Below are positions 20,990-32,010 of a DNA stretch of 64,000 nucleotides, one piece after another. This DNA comes from Ascaphus truei. Taxonomy: Eukaryota > Chordata > Amphibia > Anura > Ascaphidae. Position numbers and translations under genes: made by a program. Each line of letters begins with the position of its first letter. Positions within the stretch are counted from its first letter, which is position 1. Location of the stretch: assembly GCA_036426205.1 (NCBI GenBank), contig CM071568.1, positions 304,739,027 to 304,803,026 of the forward strand, read 5' to 3'. Below the pieces are notes generated by a model. The model made no database searches. It worked only from the letters and a program-made list of their open reading frames with translations, and had not been told where the DNA came from.

Positions 20990-21990
20990 GGCAAATATAG
21001 TTTTGACTACAGTCTATAAGTCCAGGACATTTAAAACCCTGATATTATTCATCCTGGATCTATTCTCAGCCTCCTCTTGGGCTTCCTGGAGTTGGGATAC
21101 CTGTTCCTTCAGTTGGGCTATGCCGGAGTTTACCTCAATCTGTTTTTCTGTTGTAGTCTCCATAACTTCCTCCAGCACGGTGGTTCGCTCCTCCGCCGCT
21201 GAGATTTCCGATCGGAGACCACTCATGGCAGTCTGTAATTCTTCGTGGAATGTCTGCTTGATCTCCTTGACCCATGCCTTCAGGTTGCTTTAATACTTGC
21301 CCTGCTCTGTGTCCGAGCCTGACTCGGCTTATTCTTGATCTTGTGGCTGGTCTTCACTTTCTTTGTCTGGGAGTTTTGGAGTCATATTCTTTTTGCTGAA
21401 GAATGATGACGCTCCTGCCTTTTGCGATTTCTTGGGCGCTGTGGCAGGACGGCCTGTAGCCAAGGTCAGGGAACAGTCCACACGTATAGTTTCAGGATAA
21501 TGAAAACATTCAGTGGCTTTATTTCTCCACAGCATACATAACATGCGGGTACACTGTCCCTTTAAACAAAACAAATACTGCTCCACATTGGGAGGACTGA
21601 CTTACACACCAGGCCTATCTAGCAGGCTGGCTGGCTAAACCATTACCAAACCGTAAGTGTCTTTTAAGCAGTCAGGAAAAACAAATGAACAAGTCTTACT
21701 TTGGTTGCAGTAGTTAGTTTGATATATCCGTCTGGCTAGCAGCACATATAGCCGTGTGCTCTGGTCTAAGGCAGGCAGCTACTGCCAGTAACACCATCAT
21801 CTTATACCTTGCTACTTATCAGGTGTCAGCTTACATCCTGATTACCTAGCTTCCACCTGAGTTAACCCTTATGCGTGCTGGATGAAGCACTCAGACATAT
21901 GTCTCCCAGGCATAACTGATAGGGGTTGACTTCACCCTGTCACAGGCGCCATGCCACGTTTTTTCCTATGGTCCCTGTTTTTAAATTTTT
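20990..21990 (-). pseudogene. L1 ORF1 (coiled-coil RNA-binding protein) remnant, split by a solo LTR
   Basis: On the minus strand: PKKSQKAGASSFFSKKN and MTPKLPDKESEDQPQDQE, then stops, then LKAWVKEIKQTFHEELQTAM and a heptad-rich stretch VNSGIAQLKEQVSQLQEAQE followed by RSRMNNIRVLNV. The last words match the start of the L1 ORF1 RNA-recognition part (R-x-x-N-I-R). LTR at 21,440-21,944 interrupts the N-terminal part. Confidence 0.75.
21440..21944. mobile_element. Solo LTR, 505 bp, inside L1 ORF1
   Basis: TGTGGCAGGACGG at one end and CACCCTGTCACA at the other, flanked by GGCGC at 21,435-21,439 and 21,945-21,949. The last ~50 bases (tctcccaggcataactgat ... ccctgtcaca) resemble the end of the shorter LTR at 32,408-32,625. 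Confidence 0.85.
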
Positions 21991-22900
21991 TTTATTTATG
22001 TGGTCTCCGCTTACGCTCTTTGGGTTAGCTGTTATCTGTCTTGGTTTGTAACTTCCCGGAGGGACCCTAGTCTTGTCCCTTCATCTAGACCAGAACCACA
22101 TTTGCACCTTTTCACTTGGTCATTCTTCTGCTACATGGAATCAGTTGGGTATTCTGGTCAGAGGCTGCTGTTCCGCGCCTTTAAAATCAGGGTTCATATC
22201 TCTCAACCAGGTCTGTTGGGTCTAACTGGACTTATGCTTTGCAGCCCTGATATTCTAAGCACTGAGTCTCCCTTCCTTTTTCCTCCTTGTCGCTGGTATA
22301 AGGGGCCTACTACTGCTTGAAGTGATGGTCTTTCTAACGTGCTGGGGGGTGATGGGGTCCCAGTAGGCCCCTATATTGGGGGCTGTGTGGTTCTCTCCCC
22401 TCTAATCCTGCCTGTTAGCTCACTTCCAGCTCGCCTCACCCCCTCTGCCGGTCACCGTGGGCTCTACTTCCCTCCAACACCCCCAGTTCCTCTCCCGGCT
22501 ATCCTCGCTGCTTCGGGGAGTCCCTGCAGTGCTCCCGCCAGCCGCACGGTCTTGCAGGCCTCCAAGGTGATCCCTGCAAGGGGGGCGGGCCGCAATCTCT
22601 CCTCCAGCCTCCGTGCGGCTCACCAGGCTTCTGCTTCACACCTGCACTGGAGCCCGCACCAGCTTAACTGAACCGCCGGTCGGCGTCCAGCTGCTGGCGG
22701 CCCTCTTCAAGCGCCGGATTGGGTGCTCCCACCAGGCAAACCTCTGCCACTTCTCCCCCTCCTCCCGGTCTGACTGCCTCACAGGCTGTCGCTGCAAAAG
22801 GCCGCTTTACTGACGCTCAGTGGCCATTTTGAGCGCTCGGCCGCATGTGTGGAGGCTCTGCTGCCTTTTGCTGATCTTGTTCCTCACAGTGCCTGGGGTG
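21991..22900 (-). other. Probable 5' UTR of the minus-strand L1
   Basis: GC-rich, upstream of ORF1 on the minus strand, ending near the aaaatggccactgagcgtcag-like start. No host gene seen; frames through it look non-coding. Confidence 0.5.
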
Positions 22901-24167
22901 AGTCCTCCCCCGGCTTTATTCTTTATTTTTTGGGGGGGTTGTTGTGGTTTTATGCGCCCTGATATCTATACTTCTAGGACGGAGCTGCACCTCCACACTT
23001 CCTACCAGCTTGAGGTCTTGGCCCAGCACTCCCCTAATGTTTTATTTTTAATTGGCAAATGAGCTATTATCCAGATCTGTAGTTGCCCCCAGGGTGGATG
23101 GTTTGACCTCTCGGGTGGGTAGCGGCAGGGGTTAACCCCTTCATTACCATAGCGCACCGCTACCCCCAAGAAACCAGGTACTCTGGTTTAACCACTTGAT
23201 TGCATTAGCGGCTAGCCGCTAAAGGTAATGAAGTTTATTTTTATTTTATTCACACAGTATGGAAGCAGGGGGTCTCCAGAGCAGATCCACATTCATTTCA
23301 CCCGCTTCCCGAGTTACAGGCTAGTACATCTGTGTATGTACTAGCGCATAAGTGTTTGTTGTGTGTGTATTAATATCTTACTGCATATGTGTGTACTGTG
23401 CACATGCACATCTGCACTATTCCCTGATAACATTCTTTATATAGATCACCAGACATAAAATAGTTACAGCGGTTTTTATATTGATGGGGGGGGGGGGGGG
23501 CGGCAGTTGCAGAGGCCCCGCGCTCTCCCCCCAGCCATTTAAATGAAATGCCGGGAGACCGCGCGAGGCCTCTGTAACCTCTACTTACCGAAGGTCAGCC
23601 AGCTCCAGGACGCGTTACCATGGCAATTTGACGCCGCGGGGTCATGCGAGGTAAGTAGTGGGGTGCACCGAGGAGAGCAGGCACAGGGGGGGGGGGGGGG
23701 CGCAGCAAAAAAGTGTGCGCGTCCCTGTATTATATTGTGTTTCTGTATTTCTGACTCGCCCGCCAGGGTCTTACTGTATCTATAGTAACAAACACTCGCC
23801 TGCCAGGGTCTTAATGAGCCTTTTCTCATCTCGCCGGTCATAGATTGAATTCTAAATGTGTTACTGCTCCAGTGTAAATAGTTCTCTTTTCCAATCTATT
23901 TCTCGAACTATGGGCATTGCGGGGTCTAACCACCCATGGTTTATGCGGCAGGGGCATTGTGATTTTGTGGTCAGGGCTAGATATTTCATTTTGATCTGTA
24001 ACTTATTCACATTTGTTTGACTTGTGATCGCTTTATCGATTACATAAAGACAATCCACTTACAGTATTTTACCATTCTTTATTATTCACATATTATAGTA
24101 TTTGTCCCACTTCCTAAGAATACTCTGCCATGCAGTTAATTTATTTGAATATAATTAGAAATACATA
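22901..24167. other. Non-coding stretch with an inverted repeat and two long G runs
   Basis: 23,139-23,148 (cttcattacc) and 23,224-23,233 (ggtaatgaag) bracket a palindrome-rich ~95-bp block containing ttaacccc and gcggctagccgc, resembling a miniature element. G runs occur at ~23,485-23,500 and ~23,688-23,700, each next to GC-rich sequence. No gene recognised. Confidence 0.45.
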
Positions 24168-25740
24168 CAGTGGTGTGAAAAAGAAAGTACACCCTCTTTG
24201 ATTTCTATGGTTTTACATATCAGGACATAATAACAATCATCTGTTCCTTAGCAGGTCTTAAAATGTAGGTAAATACAACCTCAGACGAACAACAACACAT
24301 GACATATTACACCGTGTCAGGATTCATTTAACAAAAATAAAATCAAAATGGAGAAGCCATGTTTGAAAAACTAAGTACACCTTATGATTCAATAGCTTGT
24401 AGAACCACCTTTAGCAGCAATAACTTGAAGTAATCGTTTTCTGTATGACTTTGTCAGTCTCTCGCATCGTTGTGGAGGAATTTTGGCCCACTCTTCTTTA
24501 CAACGTTGCTTCAGTTCATTGAGGTTTGCAGGCATTTATTTATGCACAGGTCTCTTAAGGTCCCGCCACAGCATTTCAATCGGGTTGAGGTTTGGACTTT
24601 GACTGGGCCATTGCAACACCTTGATTCTTTTCTTTTTCAGCCATTCTGTTGTAGATTAGCTGGTGTGCTTGGGATCATTGTCCTGTTGCATGACCCAATT
24701 TCAGCCAAGCTTTAGCTGTCGGACAGATGGCCTCACATTTGACTCTAGAATATTTGGTATACAGAGGAGTTCATGGTTGACCCAATGACTGCAAGGTTCC
24801 CAGGTCCTGTGGCTGCAAAACAAGCCCAAATCCTCAACCCTCCAACACCGTGCTTGACAGTTGGTATGAGGTGTTTGTGCTGATATGCTGTATTTGGTTT
24901 TCGACAACATCTCCACTTTGATCTCGTCTGTCCAAAGGACATTGTTCCAGAAGTCTTGTGGTTTGTTCAGATGCAACTTTGAAAACCTAAGCCGTGCTGC
25001 CATGTTCTTTTTAGAGAGAAGAGGCTTTCTCCTGGCAACCCTTCCAAACAAACCATACTTGTTCAGTCTTTTTCTAATTGTATTTTCATGAACTTTAACA
25101 TTTAACATGCTAACTGAGGCCTGTAGAGTCTGAGATGTAACTCTTGTTTTTTTTGCAATTTCTCTGAGCATTGCACGGTCTGACCTTGGGGTGAATTTGC
25201 TAGTACGTCCACTCCTGGGAAGATTGGCAACTGTCTTGAATGTTTTCCACTTTTGAATAATCTTTCTCACTGTAGAATGATGGACTTTAAATTGTTTGGA
25301 AATGGCCTTATAACCTTTCCCAGATTGATGGGCAGCAACAATTGCTTCTCTAAGATCATTGCTGATGTCTTTCCTCCTTGGCATTGTGTTAACACACACC
25401 TGAATGCTCCAGACCAGCAAACTGCTAAAACTTCAGCTTTTATAGAGGTGGTCACACTTCCTGATGATCAATTAATCAAGGGCATTTGATTCGCAGCACC
25501 TGTCTGCTACTTAGCATCTTAATTCCTATGGAAGCAGTAAGGGTGTACTTAGTTTTTCACACACGGCTTCTCCATTTTGGCTTTATTTTTGTTAAATAAA
25601 CCATGACACGGTGTAATATGTCATGTGTTGTTGTTCATCTGAGGTTGTATTTACCTAATTTTAAGACCTGCTAAGGAACAGATGATTCATTTAACAAAAA
25701 TAAAGCCAAAATGGAGAAGCCATGTGTGAAAAACTAGAGG
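24168..25740 (-). mobile_element. Tc1-like DNA transposon with a damaged right end
   Basis: Left end cagtggtgtgaaaaagaaagtacacc follows a TA (24,166-24,167). A long terminal inverted repeat of ~200 bp (…acagatgattgttattatg… on the left) is matched on the right from 25,555 to 25,686, but the outermost ~50 bp on the right are replaced by a second, inverted copy of inner terminal-repeat sequence (25,687-25,737). The element is therefore immobile, and its transposase is broken. Confidence 0.85.
24536..25384 (-). pseudogene. Tc1-like transposase, frameshifted
   Basis: ATG at 25,384 (MPRRKDISNDLREAIVAAHQ). An N-terminal helix-turn-helix region (KGYKAISKQFKVHHSTVRKI) and second HTH with GRTSKFTPRSDR precede the DDE domain: WTDE (first D), QQDNDPKHTS (second D) and [13 protein letters not shown] (the E), i.e. 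a DD34E-type triad. The frame breaks after VLWTDEIKVEM and again later, and a stop follows DPKHTS. Ends HK-stop at 24,536. Confidence 0.85.
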
Positions 25741-25759
25741 AGCTGGGGAGCCCGAGCAC

Positions 25760-25763
<4 letters not shown>

Positions 25764-25792
<29 letters not shown>
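25764..25792. repeat. (GT)n microsatellite
   Basis: Uninterrupted gt repeats of about 15 units. Confidence 0.95.
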
Positions 25793-26007
25793 TCGGGTGC
25801 TTGGTGCTCACGCTGGACGCATGTGTGCAGTGGTTGATAAGACAGCTCCCTCTCCCAGGAGGATCCAGTTACCGTCATGGCACCAGTCCAGGAAAACATT
25901 CCCTAAATTATAGGATCACACTAGGTATTTTTTTGTTCTCCGAGTATATTGTGGTGCAAACAGAAAAACATTGTAACTTCTAAAATATTTCTCTTAGTTT
26001 TTGCTTG
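25793..26007. other. Short unassigned sequence
   Basis: Lies between the microsatellite and the L2 3' end; nothing recognised. Confidence 0.3.
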
Positions 26008-26410
26008 TGTTGTATTGTATTGTATGTCTTTATTCATATAGCGCCATTAATGTACATAGCGCTTCACAGCAGTAATACACGTGGTAATCAAATAAATAAC
26101 AGATAATATAAATAACAGCTCATGGGAATAAGTGCTTTAGACATAAAAGTAACATTAAGGAAGAGGAGTCCCTGCCCCGAGGAGCTTACAGTCTAATTGG
26201 TAGGTAGGTAGAACGTACAGAGACAGTAGGAGGGAGTTCTGGTAAGTGCGTCTGCAGGGGGCCAAGCTTTATGTATCATGTGTTCAGAATAGCCACAGTG
26301 CTATTCATATGCTTCTTTAAGCAAGTGCGTCTTAAGGTGGGTCTTAAAGGTGGATAGAGAGGGTGCTAGTCGGGTACTGAGGGGAAGGGCATTCCAGAGG
26401 TGTGGGGCAG

Positions 26411-28207
26411 TCAGTGAAAAAGGTTTAAGGCGGGAGAGGGCTTTAGATACAAATTGGTAGAAAGAAGACATCCTTGAGAAGAACGCAAGAGTCGGGATGG
26501 TGCATAGCGAGAAATTAGGGCTGAGATGTAAGGAGGGGCAGAAGAGTGTAAAGCTTTAAAAGTGAGGAGAAGAATGGAGTGTGAGATGCGGGATTTGATC
26601 GGAAGCCAGGAGAGGGATTTCATGAGGGGAGATGCTGAGACAGATCTCGGAAAGAGTAGAGTGATTCTGGCAGCAGCGTTTAGGATAGATTGTAGGGGAG
26701 ACAGGTGAGACGCCGGAAGGCCAGACAGCAGGAGGTTACAGTAATCAAGACGGGAGAGAATGAGGGCCTGAGTCAGAGTTTTAGCAGTCGAGCAACAGAG
26801 GAAAGGGCGTATCTTTGTTATATTGCGGAGGAAAAAGCGACAGGTTTTAGAAATGTTTTGAATGTGAAGGGCGAATGTGAGAGAGGAGTCGAGTGTGACC
26901 CCTAGGCAGCGTGCTTGGGCTACTGGGTGAATGATCGTAGTTCCAACAGTAATGTGGAAGGAGGTATTAGGGCCAGGTTTGGGAGGAAGTATGAGGAGCT
27001 CTGTTTTAGCCATGTTGAGTTTAAGGCGGCGGAGGGCCATCCAGGATGATATGGCAGAGAGACATTCAGAAACTTTGGTTTGTACAGCAGGTGTAAGGTC
27101 GGGTGTTGAAAAGTATATTTGTGTGTCATCAGCATAGAGGTGATAATTAAACCCAAAATATGTTATTAGGTCACCTAGAGAGAGTGTGTACAGAGAAAAG
27201 AGAAGAGGTCCCAGGACAGAGCCCTGGGGTACCCCCACAGAGAGATCAATAGAGGAGGAGATGTTAGCAGAAGAGACACTGAAAGTACGATGAGAGAGGT
27301 AGAATGAGATCCAGGATAGAGCTTTGTTCCGAATGCCAAGAGTATGGAGAATGTGAAGGAGAAGAGGGTGGTCCACGGTGTCAAATGCTGCAGTGAGGTC
27401 GAGTAATATGAGCAGAGTGTAATGACCTCTGTCTTTGGCAGCATGGAGGTCGTCAGTTATTTTAGTGAGGGCTGTTTCCATGGAGTGAGCAGTGCGGAAG
27501 CCAGATTGTAGAGGGTCTAGGAGAGAATAGGTGTTGAGAAAATGGAGCAAGCGAGAGAATACAAGACGTTCCAGGAGTTTAGAGGCAAAAGGCAGGAGGG
27601 AGACAGGTCGATAGTTAGAAAGACAGGTAGGGTCAAGCTTGCTGTTTTTGAGTAATGGTATGACTGTTGCATGTTTGAAGGAGGATGGAATGGTTCCAGG
27701 GCAGAGGGAGGAGTTCAAAATGTGTGTGAGCGTAGGGATTATAGTAGGAGCAAGAGGTTTTAGGAGATGGGAGGGAATGGGGTCAAGAGGGCAAGTGGTA
27801 GAGGGAGAAGAGGCGATCAACAGCGACACAATCCTCCTCTGAGACAGTGGAAAAAGAGTCAAAGAAGGCAGGAGGAGAGTTAGGAAGAGGTGTAGATGGG
27901 AGGAAGAAAAAGAGGGGATGTTCTGACGTATGGATTCCACCTTTTCCTTAAAATAGTCAGCAAAGTCCTGAGCGGAGATGGAGGAAGGAGAGGCAGCTGA
28001 GGGTGATTTGAGTAGAGTATCAAAGACAGAGAACAGTCGGCATGGGTTAGACTTGTGCATGTTGATTAGTGAAGAAAAGTAGGCTTGTTTAGCTTGCGAG
28101 AGGGCAGAGTTGAAACAGGATAGCATAAATTTGTAGTGAAGGAAGTCTGCGAGAGTATGAGATTTCCTCCAGAGGCGTTCAGAGGAATGAGTGGAGGAAC
28201 GCAGCAT
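26411..28207 (-). CDS. L2 reverse transcriptase, long open frame
   Basis: 598 codons open. RT blocks in order: [20 protein letters not shown] (block 0/1), [84 protein letters not shown] and [20 protein letters not shown]. Catalytic LYADD is intact. The plus-strand copy at 53,385-55,025 is closely similar. The upstream endonuclease frame is offset, so a complete ORF2 protein is not made from this copy. Whether the frame is translated is unknown. Confidence 0.85.
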   Translation of the reverse strand: MLRSSTHSSERLWRKSHTLADFLHYKFMLSCFNSALSQAKQAYFSSLINMHKSNPCRLFSVFDTLLKSPSAASPSSISAQDFADYFKEKVESIRQNIPSFSSSHLHLFLTLLLPSLTLFPLSQRRIVSLLIASSPSTTCPLDPIPSHLLKPLAPTIIPTLTHILNSSLCPGTIPSSFKHATVIPLLKNSKLDPTCLSNYRPVSLLPFASKLLERLVFSRLLHFLNTYSLLDPLQSGFRTAHSMETALTKITDDLHAAKDRGHYTLLILLDLTAAFDTVDHPLLLHILHTLGIRNKALSWISFYLSHRTFSVSSANISSSIDLSVGVPQGSVLGPLLFSLYTLSLGDLITYFGFNYHLYADDTQIYFSTPDLTPAVQTKVSECLSAISSWMALRRLKLNMAKTELLILPPKPGPNTSFHITVGTTIIHPVAQARCLGVTLDSSLTFALHIQNISKTCRFFLRNITKIRPFLCCSTAKTLTQALILSRLDYCNLLLSGLPASHLSPLQSILNAAARITLLFPRSVSASPLMKSLSWLPIKSRISHSILLLTFKALHSSAPPYISALISRYAPSRLLRSSQGCLLSTNLYLKPSPALNLFH

Positions 28208-28478
28208 GCGTGTGTGGGAATTTAACCAGGGTCTAGGGTTAGAAGGGCGAGTGCGGCAGAGAGAAAGCGGGCATGTAGATCAAGAGAGGAGGACAAGGCA
28301 GAGTTGTAGTTCCTGACCTGGTTGTCAGGGTCTGTAGCAGAGCTGATAGAGGAGAGGGAGGAGTATAAAGTGGACTCAGTCAGGTAAGTGAATAGAGCGC
28401 AGGTTTCTGCAAAACCGGGGGGTAGATGGAGGTGGAGAAGGGGAGAAGCGAGATAGAGAGAATGAGATGAGGTGATGG
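28208..28478 (-). other. L2 ORF2 middle, broken
   Basis: Linker between endonuclease and RT. Frames here contain stops; the two flanking frames differ by one base, so at least one indel lies in this interval. Confidence 0.6.
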
Positions 28479-29414
28479 TCAGAGAGAGGAAATGGAGAAA
28501 TCGGAGAGAGAGAAGTTTTTAGTGAAAACCAGGTCTAAGTAGTGGCCATCCTTGTGGGTGCTGGCTGCAGTCCACTGTTGAAGGCCAAAAGAAGAGGTTA
28601 GAGAAAGAAAGCGGGAAGCCCAAGGGAGAGAGGGGTCATCAATGTGGCAATTGAAGTCCCCAAGGAGAAGAACAGGGGAGTCTGAGGAGAGAAAGAAAGA
28701 GAGCCAGGATTCAAAGTGAGAGAGAAAGGCAGAGGGGGGATGAGGAGAGGTAGGTGGGCGATAGATGACCAAAACGTGGACAGGGAGAGGAGAGAAGATC
28801 TGGACTGTGTGAACCTCAAAGGAGAGAAAAGCAAGAGAGGGGGGAATAGGAAGAGTTCGGTAATGGCAGAGAGAGGAGAGCAGGAGCCCCACGCCTCCAC
28901 CCCTGCCATCAGGGCGCGGTGTGTGGGAGAAGGAAAGGCCACCATAGGAGAGGGCAGCTTCCAGAGCAGAGTCAGACTGAGTGAGCCAGGTCTCAGTTAT
29001 AGCAAAGAGAAGCAGGGCGTGAGACAGAAAGAAGTCATGCACAGAGAGGAACTTGTTAGAGAGGGAGCGAGCATTCCAAAGGGCACAGGAGAGAGGGAGA
29101 GAGGAGGGAGGGTGGCAGGGGATGGGTATGAGGTTGGAGGGGTTAACACAAGAAGGAGTAGAAGTTGCATGTGGGAGGCGAGGACGAGAGCATGTAGAAA
29201 TAAGGCAGGGACCAGAATTGGGAGAGATATCCCCAGAAGCAAGGAGGAGAAGCATGGAAAGAAATAGAATGTGTGAGGATGATTTGTAGGGGTGTTTTAG
29301 TGCATGATGTATAGCTGTGTGGTGAGAGAGGGCGCAGGTAAGAAAGGAGTTCATGTGAACTGAGAAGTGGGGAAGAAAGGAGAGATGGAGATATATGAAT
29401 AGAGTTAGAGACAT
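28479..29414 (-). pseudogene. L2 endonuclease (APE type) frame
   Basis: 311 codons with the expected APE motifs: CALWNARSLSNKF, FAITETWLTQSDSA, HTPRPDGRGGGVGLL, VLVIYRPPTSPH, VLLLGDFNCHIDDPS and DGHYLDLVFTKN. The SDHH block follows just after the stop in another frame (PLSDHHLISF). Start codon uncertain; an upstream hydrophobic N-terminus is probably 5' UTR read as protein. Confidence 0.8.
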
Positions 29415-29850
29415 AAGGACATGTTGAAATGTTCATATTGATGCTTCTATGATGGAATGATTTGGGGGCTATTAGGGGAATTTATTTTAGACTACGAGGG
29501 GGGAGTTCCTAAAATGTTTCCTGGGTTCCTGCAGGGTGTAGTGGGAGGAGGGACAGGGTGCAAGTGAAAGTAAGGGCAGGGTACACAACAGATCAGCAAA
29601 CAAGATGGAAACGGGCTCCTGCAGGCAGGACTGATCGTATGAAATGCAAGCAGCAGAGATATACAAAGGGGCTCAAGTTATTTTTTGTTCACCTTATTTT
29701 CCTGGTGTCAGAAGTGAAAGTAGGGAGTGAGAGAGTTCATCTTTAGTGGTGTGTGTCCGTGTCCATTAGCAATAAAGCATTGCATTGAGAGGAGGGGAAA
29801 AAAGCAGCTTGCATGCTGGTGCCAGCCGGGGAAAAGAAAGGTAGATGTTC

Positions 29851-30118
29851 AGGAGTCACACTCAGACCGCGTTATAAGCAGAACCGCGTTGTAGCGAATT
29901 AAGCTGTATATAATCTTTTTATTATTATTATTATTAAAGTTTGTTTTTAATTCAATATCAATTATTACATATCTTTTATTGGTTATGAGTAAAGTCCCCT
30001 TTTTCTGCTCTGACCTAGCAGATATTTTGGTGGCGTTGAAATCTGCAAGGAGGGAATATCTGGTTATTTTGCAGTTGTGTGTCAGACACCCAAACTAATG
30101 AATCAGGTTTTCTTTTAG
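29851..30118. other. Intron or upstream DNA of gene 2
   Basis: From ~30,020 the sequence (gatattttggtggcgttgaaatctgcaaggagggaatatctg) matches the intron after exon E and exon B in gene 1, minus strand. The exon that should lie just before it (MDPRL end with its donor) is not recognisable here. Confidence 0.5.
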
Positions 30119-30130
30119 AACCACCAGCAG
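30119..30130 (+). CDS. Zinc-finger gene 2, putative 12-nt microexon
   Basis: AACCACCAGCAG after acceptor ggttttcttttag and before gtaata. Identical to 14,652-14,641 in gene 1. Phase 1-1 reading (x)PPA joins to GFPVVV of the next exon. The donor (gtaata) is weaker than in gene 1. Confidence 0.6.
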
Positions 30131-30290
30131 GTAATATATAATATGCTTTCAACTCCTTCAGTCATTTTCTCCCAGAAGGGTTAGTAACACATTTCTTTAT
30201 GACAGGTGTTATATTATACCAATATCAGAGGAGACGGTATCACAAGATATCCCAGCTTTACCTGATGGGTTTTCCTTTGCTTATTGCCAG

Positions 30291-30404
30291 GTTTCCCAGT
30301 GGTTGTACCGGAGAGTTTAGAGATTAAGTCAGAGAAAGAAGAGACAGGCACAGAGGAACATCTGACCCCAATAAAGGGAGAAATAGAGTCATTTCCTATC
30401 GGTG
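30291..30404 (+). CDS. Zinc-finger gene 2, short phase 1-1 exon C (114 bp)
   Basis: Acceptor gcttattgccag, donor GGTG|gtaagt. Encodes FPVVVPESLEIKSEKEETGT and EEHLTPIKGEIESFPIG. Same length and phase as exons A and B of gene 1. The junction G|... keeps frame with either exon D or the finger exon. Confidence 0.8.
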
Positions 30405-30799
30405 GTAAGTACCCTTCTTCCCTCACTTGTCTTTATTCAATTTGTTTAAAAAATGGACTGAACTTTCAACAAAATTGGGGGAAATAACATTAACGCATGG
30501 ATATAATTACACGCTACATTTAATTAAAAAAAAAAAACATGATCTGTCTAAGGTTATATTGTGAATATCATTGTTATCGTTGTTTGAACATTGGTAGCAC
30601 CAAAATCTCCAACATGTTTTCAGCTCTCAGGGGTAAAAACTCCCTCAGCAGTCGGGGTTAATAATCAAGTAGAATCAATCACTTCTCCCCTGCCCTTAGG
30701 AATCAGTATAGTGTATTTCTGTATACTGATATCACAAGAAGCGCCCCCACTCCCAGCTTTACATGATGGATTTTCCTTTCCGCGTTGGCATTTTTTCAG

Positions 30800-30904
30800 T
30801 GGTTGTACCGGAGAGTTTAGAGATTAAGTCGGAGAAGGAAGAACCGAACACTGAGGAACATCTGACCCCAATAAAGAGTGACATAGTTACATTTACCGTC
30901 ACAG
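30800..30904 (+). CDS. Zinc-finger gene 2, short phase 1-1 exon D (105 bp)
   Basis: Acceptor cattttttcag, donor ACAG|gtgagt. Encodes VVPESLEIKSEKEEPNTEEH and LTPIKSDIVTFTVT. Compared with exons A-C the ancestral acceptor (ttgccag) is lost and one 9 bp further in is used, so the exon is shorter by exactly three codons and frame is kept. Downstream intron matches that after exon A of gene 1. Confidence 0.75.
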
Positions 30905-31199
30905 GTGAGTACTTTAACATCCTTTTGTATAGACAAAGGTTATTTAGCTGAAAGGTTAATTGCCTCTCATAGGAAGTCCCAGGCTTGCTGGGTGTTCTGG
31001 GACATGCAGCAGAGTTAGCAGTGCAGTATGGTTCTCTCTTAAAACAAGTATAAAGGTTGGGAGTGTAGAGTTAGGGGTCTCTGACAATCTGTGGATGCGA
31101 TGAGGCGCATTTGGAAAAAGCAAAACAATTTCTCAAGGGCACCTTCCACTGTTTAACCAGTGTATTCTGCCTGTCCTCTTATACCATAAATGTGAGGAT
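30905..31199 (+). other. Intron of gene 2, conserved with gene 1
   Basis: gttaattgcctctcataggaagtcc, gctgggtgttctgggaca and gcagagttag match 14,200-14,310 on the minus strand. After ~31,130 similarity ends. Confidence 0.7.
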
Positions 31200-31735
31200 A
31201 ATCCAGAAGCTTCTCCCTCTAATTTCTCTATTTTCCTCCTCCTGACATCACCTCACCTCCTTTACGCTTTCTCAATTCTCCTTTTCTTCTCCATTTACCC
31301 CGCAGTTTTGCAGAGACTGGCCTTTCATTAAGCTAACGTCTCTCAACTCCACGTTGCTCTCCTCCGCTTCTCTCTTCTATAGACCCCTGGCATAGTTCTC
31401 CCCAATGAACTACAATTCTGCCATATCTTCCACTCATGCTGTACAGGCCCCAATTATTCTCTGCCACTCTCACCCAAAACAAAATTACCTTTCTTCACTA
31501 ATAAACACTTGCAAATATAACCCCCACTGCCTCTTGGTATTTAACGATCTACTCAGACCAACATCTGTTAGCTGCTTTTTGATCCTCCATTTTACCTCAG
31601 GAATTTGCCGACCTTTTCAAGGTGGTGGATTCTATTTGTGAAGACCTCTCCTCTTTATCGTCCTCATATTCAACACCTCTTCTTCCTAAATCTCAAACCT
31701 GCCTTCCTTGACTCTTTTTCCTCTGCCATAGAGGG
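31200..31735 (+). mobile_element. L2-type LINE fragment, left part
   Basis: Frames give QNYLSSLINTCKYNPHCLLVFNDLLRP, matching the LINE region [26 protein letters not shown] of the 26-28 kb copy. Older and more diverged. Other parts of the same nested copy lie at 32,640-32,715 and 33,262-34,220. Confidence 0.7.
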
Positions 31736-32010
31736 TGAAGTGTTGCTGTTGCCAAAATAACAATATAATCTGCAAATGCAAGGTAACTGAAATATTCATA
31801 TTTGATTTTAATTCCTTTTTTCCCCCAATTGAATGTCCTAAACAATTCTTCGTGCTGCTCCGGAATGTTTGGGTAGCCCGATGTCTCCCTGTCACACTCC
31901 CTCGCTGATCCTTATTTTGCTTGTATCTTCATGTAAGCTAATAGCTAATGTGGCATTCTCGTAAATGTTCTTTATAATGTCAATGTACGCTTCTTCAACA
32001 CGGTTTTCTT
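31736..32010 (-). mobile_element. RTE-like LINE fragment
   Basis: Minus strand reads VEEAYIDIIKNIYENATLAI and ISEGVRQGDIGLPKHS-like, then LAFADYIVILATATL, i.e. the RT region with the F-A-D-D box changed to FADY. Frames shift. Clade assignment by motif style only. Confidence 0.6.

Larger units (their letters stand above)
17185..22900 (-). mobile_element. Tx1-like L1 LINE, 3'-truncated and interrupted by two solo LTRs
   Basis: Minus-strand order: GC-rich 5' region (~22,900-22,000), ORF1 coiled coil (~21,990-20,990), endonuclease (~20,170-19,569 and 18,519-18,230), RT start (17,844-17,185). The RT stops abruptly after GTRQGCPLFPLLLALCS, so the 3' part is missing. Two LTR insertions (18,525-19,568 and 21,440-21,944) with 5-bp target duplications sit inside it. 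Many stops and frame changes; inactive. Confidence 0.8.
26008..29850 (-). mobile_element. Long L2-type LINE
   Basis: The minus strand carries endonuclease then RT and ends at 26,008 in a 3' tail (…gcgctatatgaataaagac then acaataca repeats). The same 3' end is present on the plus strand at 54,960-55,025. 5' limit is uncertain (~29,850). It lies between the two divergent zinc-finger genes. Confidence 0.85.

Noticed and set aside
28716..29289. Arg/Glu/Gly-rich plus-strand frame of 183 codons
   Set aside because: It is antisense to the L2 endonuclease, whose motifs are on the minus strand.
29851..30118. KRAB or other effector box upstream of gene 2
   Set aside because: No frame in this region or upstream of gene 1 shows a recognisable box.
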